The position numbers and the translations under genes were made by a program. A stretch of 32,137 nt of DNA from Candidatus Thiodiazotropha taylori (GTDB lineage Bacteria; Pseudomonadota; Gammaproteobacteria; Chromatiales; Chromatiaceae): the NCBI GenBank assembly GCA_019100305.1, contig JAHRHW010000002.1:1-32137 (forward strand), written 5' to 3'. The notes under the pieces were generated by a model. That model saw only the letters and a program-made list of their open reading frames with translations, had not been told where the DNA came from and did not search any database. Positions 18,516-28,092 of this stretch are shown in pieces; position 1 is the first letter of the stretch; each line of letters opens with the position of its first letter.

Positions 18516-20760
18516 GAACAGGCGACAAAATGGACCCTCGATGCTGGCTAAGAGTCATAGCCTGATATTGGTTTTTACAGCCCTGGGCATTACTCTCGGA
18601 ATTTTAATCGGAACTTATTGGTATTTGACTCTTGAACCCAGATTAGTAGCTCATGCGCAATCCCAAGCAAATACTTTAGCACAGGCGCAGGCAACCCTTC
18701 TGAGTAAACCGCTGAGCATAACAAATCAAGCTCTCCTTGAGTTGAAGTTGACGCAGGCTATGGATAGCATCTTACTGATTCGGGATCCTTCAATCGAATC
18801 ACCGCTGATTCAAAGAATTGAAATTGAAATTGACTACACAATGGTCAATGTTCCACCCGAGAGTTTTCCCCTAAGTAGAGGAAAAGAAGAGTGTGCAGAC
18901 TGCTTTGTTTCAGAAGTACCGCTATTCCATGAGTACTCCCGTTCACTGATCGGTATAGCACGTATATACACCGGGCGAGACTTTATCGATAATCTAATAA
19001 ATAACGTCCAGCAAAAGCTCTTAATATCCAGCATTATTCTGATGTTGTTACTTATTCTTGCATGGGCTACAGCTGAGTGGCTGTTATCTAAGTTACGTCA
19101 AAGTCAGTCCAATTTACAGTTGATCATAGATGCTGTTGCTGATCCACTTTTTGTGTATGGCACGGAAAGTGATCTACTTCTGAAGAATAAAGCAGCAGAA
19201 TCATTGGCCTCTTCAGAACTGATGATGAATGGAAACATCGGAAGCCCAGACTACTTGCCACCCCGGGAGATGATATCCAGTGTGATTCGAAAAGGTCGAT
19301 CAATCAAGTACATTCACACCGTAAAACGATCTCACGGAAAACCACAACGCATGGAACTGCAAGCCAGCCCACTCTCGATCGATGATACTATGGCTGTTGT
19401 CATCACTTACCGAGATATAACAGAACATCTCGAAATCGTGGATGAACTCCAGATCAAGAAACAACAGCTTCAGCAGTTAGCGGAAAAGGACTCACTGACG
19501 CAACTACCCAATCGTTTTCTGTTTACTAAATTGCTCAATCAGGCAATCTCACGCGCAGACCGTACCAACAGTATTTTGGCCATCCTCTTTCTCGACCTTG
19601 ATCGATTCAAAGAGGTGAACGACAGCCTTGGACACGATGCGGGAGATGAACTGCTGATCACTACCGCCAATCGATTGCTCCATGCCATACGGTCCGGTGA
19701 TGTGGTAGCCCGTCTGAGTGGCGATGAGTTTGTCATTTTATTGGAAAACACCAAGCGCACCGAAGATGCCTCGTCTGTAGCCCGACATATCATAAAAACC
19801 ATCCGCCAACCGGTCACACTGCAAGGCAAACGGTTACAACCGGCCGTAAGTATCGGAATCAGCATATACCCAAATGACGGCAAAAACGGTGAACGATTAC
19901 TGCAGAACGCCGACACTGCAATGTACCGAGCAAAACGTCAAGGTAGAAATACTTTCAGACTGTACAACACAAGCATGACTGAATCCATACAGGAGCGCAT
20001 CAATATCATCGGCGAACTTGAAAGCGCTACTGAAGAAAATAACTTTGTCATGTTATATCAGCCACAAATTGACCTCTATTCAAAGAAGTTGATCGGTGTC
20101 GAGGCCCTACTGCGTTGGAAAAGAACAGATGATGATCTGGTATCACCCTACGAGTTTCTTGAACTTGCTGAAGAGATGGGGCTTACTCAACTGATAGGTC
20201 AATGGGTCTTGTACAATGTCTGTATCCAGACAGCACAGTGGCATAGTGACAATCTGGCTCCTCCAAGAGTCGCCATCAACATCTCTGCGAGTGAACTCCT
20301 GCATGATGATTTTCTAACCAATGTGGAGAATATCCTGCACACAACCGGTTGTGCCGGTGAGTGGCTGGCTATGGAAGTGACTGAGAATCTTTTTATACAT
20401 AGGTTAGATGAAGCAGCAAATCGTCTACAACGATTGAAAGAGATGGGTATTTCTATCGTGATCGACGATTTTGGAATTGGTTACTCCTCATTGGCACGAT
20501 TAAAAAAGCTACCGATCGACCTACTCAAGCTCGATAAAGTTTTTTTGGAGAACCTCAACAAGGATAGTGGTAATCTGGCAATCGTTCAGACTGTAATTGA
20601 CATGGGACAGAGGCTGGGAATCGAAGTTCTTGCGGAGGGAGTGGAAACGGCTGAACAAGAAACGCTTCTCATCCTATCAGACTATCGAATTGCCCAGGGG
20701 TACCGCTATGGCAAGCCTATATCCGCCGAGCATTTCCGCGATAGGCTGTTGGACTCATAA
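18508..20760 (+). CDS. Membrane GGDEF-EAL protein with periplasmic sensor and PAS-like domain
   Basis: ATG 18508 overlaps the upstream TAG (18513-18515). Two TM segments; RLSGDEFVILL (SGDEF variant); GVEALLRW, DDFGIGYSSLARL, AEGVE of the EAL domain. Confidence 0.92.
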   Translation: MNRNRRQNGPSMLAKSHSLILVFTALGITLGILIGTYWYLTLEPRLVAHAQSQANTLAQAQATLLSKPLSITNQALLELKLTQAMDSILLIRDPSIESPLIQRIEIEIDYTMVNVPPESFPLSRGKEECADCFVSEVPLFHEYSRSLIGIARIYTGRDFIDNLINNVQQKLLISSIILMLLLILAWATAEWLLSKLRQSQSNLQLIIDAVADPLFVYGTESDLLLKNKAAESLASSELMMNGNIGSPDYLPPREMISSVIRKGRSIKYIHTVKRSHGKPQRMELQASPLSIDDTMAVVITYRDITEHLEIVDELQIKKQQLQQLAEKDSLTQLPNRFLFTKLLNQAISRADRTNSILAILFLDLDRFKEVNDSLGHDAGDELLITTANRLLHAIRSGDVVARLSGDEFVILLENTKRTEDASSVARHIIKTIRQPVTLQGKRLQPAVSIGISIYPNDGKNGERLLQNADTAMYRAKRQGRNTFRLYNTSMTESIQERINIIGELESATEENNFVMLYQPQIDLYSKKLIGVEALLRWKRTDDDLVSPYEFLELAEEMGLTQLIGQWVLYNVCIQTAQWHSDNLAPPRVAINISASELLHDDFLTNVENILHTTGCAGEWLAMEVTENLFIHRLDEAANRLQRLKEMGISIVIDDFGIGYSSLARLKKLPIDLLKLDKVFLENLNKDSGNLAIVQTVIDMGQRLGIEVLAEGVETAEQETLLILSDYRIAQGYRYGKPISAEHFRDRLLDS

Positions 20761-20778
20761 TCTGCTTTCAGAGCAGAT
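20760..20778 (+). terminator. Short stem-loop at the end of the GGDEF-EAL gene
   Basis: ATCTGCT (20760-20766) / AGCAGAT (20772-20778), 5-nt loop; no obvious downstream U-tract. Confidence 0.35.
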
Positions 20779-20880
20779 GAGGATCAGGTCAGTAGAGTTG
20801 ATGTGTGACGCCCATCCAGACAGGCAGCGACAGATCAACCTCGAATTGATAATCGACTGATTAAGATTTCGGCTCGATAC

Positions 20881-21468
20881 TTAACTCTCAGCAACCGATG
20901 GTTTCGCATTCTGGATAACCGGCAGGTCATCGGGAGGTGGCATACGTTTCACAATACCATCAGGTACCTCGCCTCGACCCGCCTGGTATATGGAACCTGA
21001 CTCAAGCACGAAACAGATCATGACAGTCAGCAGGGTTGGTACTACCGCAACCCGAGAGATCGCCACCATCATGATTTCCCCTTTGGAACTGCCGGATGTG
21101 GCCATCATGGCCATGCCGAGAATCACTGCACTGATCGTGTAACCAACCATCAATATCCGAGTGCGGTTGGCCGACAATCGCCAGTGTGCGGCCACAAACC
21201 AGGGATCCTGCTGTCGGGTCTGCCCAGCTTTGAACCAGATGAAGCTGATTACCAGAAGTGAGAGCGCCAGAGGTATCAGAAACCCCATCAAACCCACATC
21301 GAGTACGATTGAGGCCGGTGCGGCAATCAGATGACAACCCACTAAGTTCAGCATCGACAGCTCATGAGGGGTTTTGGCACGTTTGCGAATCGCTTCATCT
21401 ACATCAAATTGCATAGTCTTAATCTCTACGGGCCCAGCAACATCCAATGCCGAACGGACCGACATCAC
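20881..21468 (-). CDS. Integral membrane protein of unknown function
   Basis: 195 aa with about four hydrophobic segments; Pro-rich C-terminal tail; no recognised motif. Confidence 0.65.
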   Translation of the reverse strand: MMSVRSALDVAGPVEIKTMQFDVDEAIRKRAKTPHELSMLNLVGCHLIAAPASIVLDVGLMGFLIPLALSLLVISFIWFKAGQTRQQDPWFVAAHWRLSANRTRILMVGYTISAVILGMAMMATSGSSKGEIMMVAISRVAVVPTLLTVMICFVLESGSIYQAGRGEVPDGIVKRMPPPDDLPVIQNAKPSVAES

Positions 21469-21894
21469 CTATAACTAACTGAATAATATAATAATCCTGT
21501 TTTTCGGCTCAGGTAAAGTGCCAAATCACCACGCCAGGATATCTATTAAATATGACACAAATACCACCTCTCTATCCTTGATATTACGCAACGGAGAGAA
21601 AGCCATTCGATCTGGTTCGATCTAGGCATATTAGGTTATATCCTGAAAATAATCTTTTGATGTAGGCATTTAGGCTCAGTAGATCCTATTCCTGCCGTCC
21701 CTGTTAGCTTGGACAAAGCACCACAGCAGCCATTTCACGCCACACCAGTATCTATCCCTGATTGTAAAAAGAGAAGCCACTTTCACTCTGTATGGTTGAC
21801 TGCAAAGCAGACACAGCTGGATTGTTTGGAATCTTGTTAACAGATCCTTGTTAATGGTTTTAAACCCAAACTGACATTTTTTCTTAATTTTTGG

Positions 21895-21922
21895 TTGACC
21901 TGGGAGAATATTTCCTTACACT
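21895..21922 (+). promoter_or_regulatory. Sigma70-like promoter for tRNA-Asp
   Basis: TTGACC (21895-21900), 16-bp spacer, TACACT (21917-21922), 17 bp before the tRNA 5' end. Confidence 0.6.
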
Positions 21923-21939
21923 ATCGCGCTCTTGTCTTC

Positions 21940-22016
21940 GGAGCGGTAGTTCAGTTGGTTAGAATACCGGCCTGTCACGCCGGGGGTCGCGGGTTCGAGT
22001 CCCGTCCGCTCCGCCA
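21940..22016 (+). tRNA. tRNA-Asp (anticodon GTC), CCA encoded
   Basis: GGAGCGGTAGTTCAGTTGGTTAGAATACCGGCCTGTCACGCCGGGGGTCGCGGGTTCGAGTCCCGTCCGCTCCGCCA folds as a cloverleaf; anticodon loop CTGTCAC. Confidence 0.98.
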
Positions 22017-22496
22017 CTATCCAACTGACCATTCCATTCGTCAGCAATAGCTAGCCCGATAAGTCTCCTCATCTCCTGACACTCATTTAGCAACTCGCAA
22101 GGCTCCTCTGACAAACCAGTTAAGTGATCGCTATCACCTGTGCGAAGACCTGGATACGATTGTCCAGCACAACAGCAGATTGGCGCATAGTTAGGCTCAA
22201 ATTCCCCAAAGGCATGGCCTTCAAGCAACAACTTCACACTGCTTTCTTATATATAGTATCCCTAGTAGGCATTTATTTCCTCATTCTATAAGATTGTTCG
22301 TTTGTTACCCAATTCAATCAGATTCTAAATCTGTCATCTGCTCGAATATTTGTGGTAAGACCCTGTTCCTGTGAGCTTCTTGATCATATTTTTTGATACA
22401 AACCACAGTATTGCAGAGAAGAACTACCTACCCTTCTTTGCAATCACAGAATCATCCTCCATCTGTCATCATGACATTAGGGACCAGCACAGCAAT

Positions 22497-25346
22497 ATGG
22501 ATGCGTTAAAAAAGATCTCACCCAACAATATTCTGTATCTTCTTCTCTCTCTGTTGTTGACCGGCTGTATAGAAGAGAACACCGCCCCTGAAGCAGAAAA
22601 TGATCGTGCCACTCTGTCACAGGGGGATAGCATTCTCATCAAAGTGTTGGACAACGACAGCGATGCCAACAGTGACCCTCTGGAGGTTACCAACCTCTCC
22701 TCACCGGAAAAAGGACGAGTAACGCTGCAGACTGATGGCTCGGTACTCTACCAGCACGATGGAAGCGATGCAGCCCAGGACCAGTTTACCTACACCGCCT
22801 TTGACGGTGCGCTAGATTCCGCACCAGCGACAGTCACTCTGACCATTCAAAGCAGTGAAACCAACCCAGATGGGGATGCAGAGGTCACCCCATCCCCAAC
22901 CACTGTCAATCAACGCCCCATTGCCACCAATGATCAGTTTCAGCTCGAGTCGGGAGCGCAGACCTCGCTGAACCTGTTACAGAACGATCAGGACCCTGAT
23001 GGCGACCCGCTGCAGATCGCCCACCTGACTGATCCACAATATGGCTCTCTGCAACTCTCAGTCGATGGCACGATTGTGACCTACCGCCACAATGGCTCGG
23101 ATGCTGTGCAAGATCAGTTCAGCTACATAATTACGGATGGCAGAAACCAGTCTCAACCGGCTCAAGTTACCATTCGAGTTAACAGCTCAAATCAAGCTCC
23201 GCAATTCACCCAGTCAGGGCAAAGTCGTTCGATTGCCATCGATGAACTCTATTCTTTGGTTTTCCAGGCAGTCGACCCGGACGGTGACGAGTTGACCTAT
23301 GATGTCACGGGCCTTCCCTACTGGCTGGTCTACGCAGCGGAGACAAGAACCATCTCAGGCTCCCCTTCCTGGGAGGAGCTGGGTCAGCGGTATCAGATTG
23401 TCATATCGGCTTCTGACGGAATCAACGTCACTGAAAACCAGTTCACCCTGAACATAGAGCAGACACAAACCGTGACAGATGAAATGGCGCACCGCTTGTT
23501 GCTCCAAAGCACCTTCGGCCCGGTGCAGAGTGACATAGACCAGGTAAAAAGCCTTGGTATCAGTGGTTGGGTCGACCATCAACTGAATATGAATTCTGCC
23601 TATAGCAGCCCAACAGACGGTTGGAAAACCCAACTGGAGCGTACGCAAGAGATTGCAGTGCAGGCTGAACCCGGCATTGATTGGTATGAGAGCAATCAGA
23701 TTTTCAATCAACAGCCTCACAGCAGCTCTGTCAAGGATTATCAGATGGCCGCTTGGTGGGAGAACGCCTTGGGTGCCACAGCACCGAACCGTCAACAGAT
23801 CGGTACTGACCAGCTACGCCAACGCGTCGCTTATGCTTTGAGCCAGCTGCTTGTTGTTTCCACCAGCAGCCCGACGATGGTATCTCGAGGCGAATCCCTG
23901 GCTGTCTATTACGATCTGTTAACGAAACACGCTTTCGGTAATTATCGGCAGCTGCTGAAAGAGATCTCCATCAGCCCCGCCATGGGAGTCTATCTGTCCC
24001 ACCAAGGCAATCGCAAAGCCGATCCGGATACGGGTTCACGCCCCGATGAAAACTTTGCCAGGGAGATCATACAACTCTTTACCATCGGACTGTACGAATT
24101 GAATCTGGACGGTTCACCAAACAGGGATGGCGATCATACAACTTATCCTGACCAGGGCAACCATACCGTTGCCACTTACACACAATCCGATATTGAAGAA
24201 CTGGCAAAGGTGATGACGGGTTGGGATCTTGCTGATAATCATCGATTCGGTCAACTCCGCTCCAGCAGTGGCAACTATACCGTGCCGATGGTTTTCAATC
24301 CCACGATGCATGAGGATGAGGCAGCGGAAGGTGGCGATGGCAGGATTACCCTGATGGGACGAATCCTGTTGCTCAATGCCGGTTCGGATCAGAGCGGTCT
24401 CGACAGCGCCCTGGACAGACTGTTTGCCCATCCCAACGTTGCCCCCTATGTCAGTAAGCACCTGATCCAGAGATTGGTAACCTCGAATCCCACAGCACAC
24501 TATGTGGCTCGTATTGCCCAGATCTTCAACAATAACGGGCAGGGCGTAAAAGGAGATCTGAAGGCGGTCGTACGGGGAATCCTGCTCGATCCTGAGGCGC
24601 GTGATGAGAGCTATCAGTCAAACCCGGCCTATGGCAAAGCTAAAGAGCCCCTGTTGGCGATAACCCAATTACTCCGTGCAGCTCATGTCACGCCACTGAA
24701 TGGTTGGTTGAGCAAGCAAAATGTTGCCATGAATCATGTCTATTGGTACCGGGAACCTGAAAAACAGATTAACCAGGCCGCGATGCGCTCACCATCTGTA
24801 TTCAACTTTTACAGTCCCGGCCATGTCCCGAGTGATCCCTACTTTACCAGCCATCAGCTGGTTGGACCGGAGTTTCAGATCCAAACCTCACAAATGCTTG
24901 TGGACTACAACAATCTGGTAGTGACCCTGATATCAAATCTTGAAAAAAACAGGATCATTAAAAATAGTGGAGAGTCTCTGAACGAGTTTGCCAGCTCGCG
25001 AAGACACTACAGCCTCTCACTGCTGACCAACTTCGACACTGAACTCCGCCTGTTCGAACAAGCGCTGGAGAACGACTCGAATGGTGATTTTTCAAGCCTT
25101 AAAGATGACACCATGGACAGTAGTGGTGATACGCCAAAATCCAGGGGGATCAATGCACTGATAGATCATTTGAATCTGCAACTGTTGGGCAGGAAGATGA
25201 GCGACGAATATCGTGATGCCCTAAAACATTATCTGATGGACAGTAGTTATACCAATTCGGGCAATAACATCGAAATTGCCAGGCGAATCGTTCAGGAAGC
25301 GTTCACTTTCATCACCACCTCCAGCGCTTACATGATTCAAAAATAG
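22497..25346 (+). CDS. DUF1800-family lipoprotein with N-terminal tandem Ig/cadherin-like domains; start revised from 22371
   Basis: MDALKKISPNNILYLLLSLLLTGC lipobox; repeated VLDNDSD/LLQNDQDPDGDPL...YxHxGSDAxQDQFxY units; DUF1800-like AHRLLLQSTFGP..., ENFAREIIQLFTIGLYELN, VMTGW, SPSVFNFYSPGH. Confidence 0.85.
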   Translation: MDALKKISPNNILYLLLSLLLTGCIEENTAPEAENDRATLSQGDSILIKVLDNDSDANSDPLEVTNLSSPEKGRVTLQTDGSVLYQHDGSDAAQDQFTYTAFDGALDSAPATVTLTIQSSETNPDGDAEVTPSPTTVNQRPIATNDQFQLESGAQTSLNLLQNDQDPDGDPLQIAHLTDPQYGSLQLSVDGTIVTYRHNGSDAVQDQFSYIITDGRNQSQPAQVTIRVNSSNQAPQFTQSGQSRSIAIDELYSLVFQAVDPDGDELTYDVTGLPYWLVYAAETRTISGSPSWEELGQRYQIVISASDGINVTENQFTLNIEQTQTVTDEMAHRLLLQSTFGPVQSDIDQVKSLGISGWVDHQLNMNSAYSSPTDGWKTQLERTQEIAVQAEPGIDWYESNQIFNQQPHSSSVKDYQMAAWWENALGATAPNRQQIGTDQLRQRVAYALSQLLVVSTSSPTMVSRGESLAVYYDLLTKHAFGNYRQLLKEISISPAMGVYLSHQGNRKADPDTGSRPDENFAREIIQLFTIGLYELNLDGSPNRDGDHTTYPDQGNHTVATYTQSDIEELAKVMTGWDLADNHRFGQLRSSSGNYTVPMVFNPTMHEDEAAEGGDGRITLMGRILLLNAGSDQSGLDSALDRLFAHPNVAPYVSKHLIQRLVTSNPTAHYVARIAQIFNNNGQGVKGDLKAVVRGILLDPEARDESYQSNPAYGKAKEPLLAITQLLRAAHVTPLNGWLSKQNVAMNHVYWYREPEKQINQAAMRSPSVFNFYSPGHVPSDPYFTSHQLVGPEFQIQTSQMLVDYNNLVVTLISNLEKNRIIKNSGESLNEFASSRRHYSLSLLTNFDTELRLFEQALENDSNGDFSSLKDDTMDSSGDTPKSRGINALIDHLNLQLLGRKMSDEYRDALKHYLMDSSYTNSGNNIEIARRIVQEAFTFITTSSAYMIQK

Positions 25347-25371
25347 GAACCCAGTAAGGAAGTATATAAAT

Positions 25372-27003
25372 ATGGCAATGCATCGTCGTGGATTTTTGAA
25401 ATCACTGGCCAGCCTTGGTTGTATCAGCAGTATGGGCAGCCTGGCACTCCCCAGGCAGGCCGTTGCTGCAGCACCGGATTTCAATGATTACAAAGCCTTG
25501 GTTTGCATCTTTCTGTATGGCGGCAATGATGCTTTCAATATGCTGATTCCTACCTCAACAGATGCCAATAAAGGCTATGATCCATATGCTGAGGCTCGGG
25601 GAAGCCTGGCAGTCAACAACAGCGACCTCGGCATTTCCCAGGTAACCACCAATAGTGGCAATCTGAATCAAGGTGTTCTTGGGGCAGGACAGCAAAATCC
25701 CTACAATCAGAATCTCGATCAGAACACCGCCTATACTGGGGGCATCTACCCGTTGAGTGATAAAGGCATTGACCTGGGTGTCAACGGCGTCATGCCGGAA
25801 CTGGCTCAGTTGATCATCGACAACAGAACCTCAATTTTGGCAAATAGCGGTACTCTTGTCAGACCCGTCACCCGTGATGAGATTATTGATCATCGTGCGG
25901 ATCTCCCTGTCTATCTTTTTGCCCACAATCATCAACAGCGTATTCTGCAAACCGGGCAGGCAAATAATCTGAATGATATCGGCTGGGCGGGAAAGATTGC
26001 GGACCAATGGCACAACATCAATCAAAATAGCCCGCTGGGACTGAATATCTCCTACGCCGGCAATGATCGCATGTTGATTGGCAACAGCTCATCTCCACTG
26101 GTTCTCAATCCGGGAAATGTCCCGAAGATCTATCATTTAAGTGGAGACAACAACACCAACTCCGATCGGCGAGCCCTTTTCAATGCCTTGGCGGGTATCG
26201 AAGGCTCCACAACAAGAGTTCAATTCGGAGCGGACAGGACGGATCGCGTGACTGAGCCATTCAGAACGCTCTATAACAGCAAGGAGTTGAATGCAGTCGC
26301 AACCTTTGATCAATTGAAGCAGAGTTGGGACAGCTTGGAGATCAACTATGCAACCACCGGATCCTATGGAGAAACTCTGTTCGATATTCCGACTGCGCAA
26401 CAACTTGGCTTTAACCAGCCAATTCGTGGCAATCTGATACGCCAACTGGAAGCTGTGGCCAAAATGGTTCATCTTGGGGCATCAGGGAATCTGGGTGCTG
26501 AGTTCAATCGACAGATCTTTTTTGTTGAACTCGGTGGATTTGATACCCATGCCAGCCAGGCATCACAACACCCCCTGCTTCTGAGGGAGTTAAGCCTTGG
26601 TCTTTGGAAATTCCAGAAAGCAATGGAGGAACTGGGATATGCTGACAGTGTCACCAGTTTTACCATGTCCGACTTTGGCCGTACGTTGAGTTTCAACGGC
26701 GATGGAACCGATCATGCCTGGGGATCACATCAGCTGGTTATGGGTGGATATGGCAGTGGTGATTCCGGAACACTCCGAGGTGGAGAGATGATCGGCGAAT
26801 TACCGGAGATGTTACTATCAGGCAATGATGACTACAGTAACAAAGGACGGATGATCCCTACCCTCTCCCAGGATCAGGTCAATGCACCACTCACACAATG
26901 GTTTGGTGTCGATCAAAGCCAGATTTCAAATCTGTTTCCTAATATCAGGAATTTCCAAACCGGAACTGGTATCGAAACGGCTTTTGCACCAATCTTTGCG
27001 TAG
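25372..27003 (+). CDS. DUF1501-family exported protein with Tat-like signal
   Basis: RRGFLKSLASLGCISSMGSLALP; LVCIFLYGGNDAFNMLIP; ELGGFDTHASQ; SDFGRTLSFNGDGTDHAWGSHQLVMGG. Confidence 0.88.
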   Translation: MAMHRRGFLKSLASLGCISSMGSLALPRQAVAAAPDFNDYKALVCIFLYGGNDAFNMLIPTSTDANKGYDPYAEARGSLAVNNSDLGISQVTTNSGNLNQGVLGAGQQNPYNQNLDQNTAYTGGIYPLSDKGIDLGVNGVMPELAQLIIDNRTSILANSGTLVRPVTRDEIIDHRADLPVYLFAHNHQQRILQTGQANNLNDIGWAGKIADQWHNINQNSPLGLNISYAGNDRMLIGNSSSPLVLNPGNVPKIYHLSGDNNTNSDRRALFNALAGIEGSTTRVQFGADRTDRVTEPFRTLYNSKELNAVATFDQLKQSWDSLEINYATTGSYGETLFDIPTAQQLGFNQPIRGNLIRQLEAVAKMVHLGASGNLGAEFNRQIFFVELGGFDTHASQASQHPLLLRELSLGLWKFQKAMEELGYADSVTSFTMSDFGRTLSFNGDGTDHAWGSHQLVMGGYGSGDSGTLRGGEMIGELPEMLLSGNDDYSNKGRMIPTLSQDQVNAPLTQWFGVDQSQISNLFPNIRNFQTGTGIETAFAPIFA

Positions 27004-27005
27004 AG

Positions 27006-27033
27006 TACTAGGGCCTGTTAACACTAATCCAAT
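27006..27033. repeat. 28-nt repeat copy 2
   Basis: Exact copy of 10311-10338; lies between convergent DUF1501 and metA genes and contains the metA stop codon. Confidence 0.85.
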
Positions 27034-28091
27034 CCGAGGGGATTATCTGGATCGACACCCTCCATGAACGGTTGATTTCGTAGCCGATGGGTGACCTGGT
27101 AAACCAGACCTATCCAGTTACCGATTACCGCTTCTGCCGTGTCGTGCCAGGTATTATCCAAACGCTCGATGACCAGTGACTCGGGAAACTCAGGTATCTC
27201 CTTGCCCAGTTTTTTCGCCTCATCGATCCTCTCATGGTACTCATCGAAGATTGCCTGACTAGTAAGGCTGAAGTAGTTTTCTGGGAACGGAGGATAGTCG
27301 CTACGAGCACCTGAAATATAGAGATTGACCTCACGCTTGTACTCTTTGAGCAGACTGATTGTGTCATATTCAGGATGCCCCTGAAAATAGACCACACGAA
27401 GCCCGTCCCCACTGACTGCCAGATGTACCCCGGCCTCTTCACTCTCAGCCAACACCTTCAGCCCAGCCTGGTCAAACTGTTCTCTTGATATTTGGTTGTA
27501 GCGTGAATGTGGCACATCAAATCGGGTATTAACATCATTCACCAAAGGGTGCGATGTATCCTTGACCCGATGACTGAAAACTCCCCACAGCTTATCACCC
27601 ATATGAGTTCGTTGCTTACCATGATGGGACTGCACCACTGCATGGGTCGCAAGGCAGGAACATAGCACTGAGGTTACGTTTTCATGGGCCCAGTCGACAA
27701 CCTCGGTCAGCGGTTTCCAGAAATCCTCCTGAGCCAGATCCGGATGGGTAACATTGGCGCCGGTAATGATCAAGGCATCCAGCCCATCCTGTTTGATCTG
27801 TTCAAAGGATTCATAGAAAGCATCGATATGCGCTTTTGCCTTTTCACCACGAGGCAGCACATCCAGAGTAAATGGATGTATAAAGAACTGGGCGATCGGA
27901 TTCGCCTCACCCACCAAACGAAAAAACTGTCTCTCTGTAGCTTCGATTGCAGCGTCGGGCATCATGTTCAACAGACCGATGTGCAACTCCCTGATATGTT
28001 GGTGAGTTGCCCTGTCAGGTGAGAGAACGTTCTGACCCTCCTCCCGCAGACGATCAAAAGTCGGCAATTTAGTATGTGCTACCAATGGCAT
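27024..28091 (-). CDS. metA: Homoserine O-acyltransferase, MetA family
   Basis: RELHIGLLNMMPDAAIEATERQFFRLVG; LIITGANV; VLCSCLATHAVVQ; VFSHRV; VPHSRYN; VYFQGHPEYDTISLLKEYKREV. Confidence 0.92.
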   Translation of the reverse strand: MPLVAHTKLPTFDRLREEGQNVLSPDRATHQHIRELHIGLLNMMPDAAIEATERQFFRLVGEANPIAQFFIHPFTLDVLPRGEKAKAHIDAFYESFEQIKQDGLDALIITGANVTHPDLAQEDFWKPLTEVVDWAHENVTSVLCSCLATHAVVQSHHGKQRTHMGDKLWGVFSHRVKDTSHPLVNDVNTRFDVPHSRYNQISREQFDQAGLKVLAESEEAGVHLAVSGDGLRVVYFQGHPEYDTISLLKEYKREVNLYISGARSDYPPFPENYFSLTSQAIFDEYHERIDEAKKLGKEIPEFPESLVIERLDNTWHDTAEAVIGNWIGLVYQVTHRLRNQPFMEGVDPDNPLGLD

Positions 28092-28092
28092 T

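Noticed and set aside
21606-21623. TTCGATCT direct repeat with 10-bp spacing in the 21469-21939 intergenic region
   Set aside because: Only two short units with no linked promoter; too weak to claim as a binding site.
21959-22237. Minus-strand ORF ending ...GGADGTRTRDPRRDRPVF
   Set aside because: The C-terminal part is antisense translation of tRNA-Asp, a well-known spurious annotation.
23913-23923. GATCTGTTAAC inside the DUF1800 gene as another repeat copy
   Set aside because: Only 11 nt shared, within coding sequence, lacking the ACTAATC flank; likely chance.
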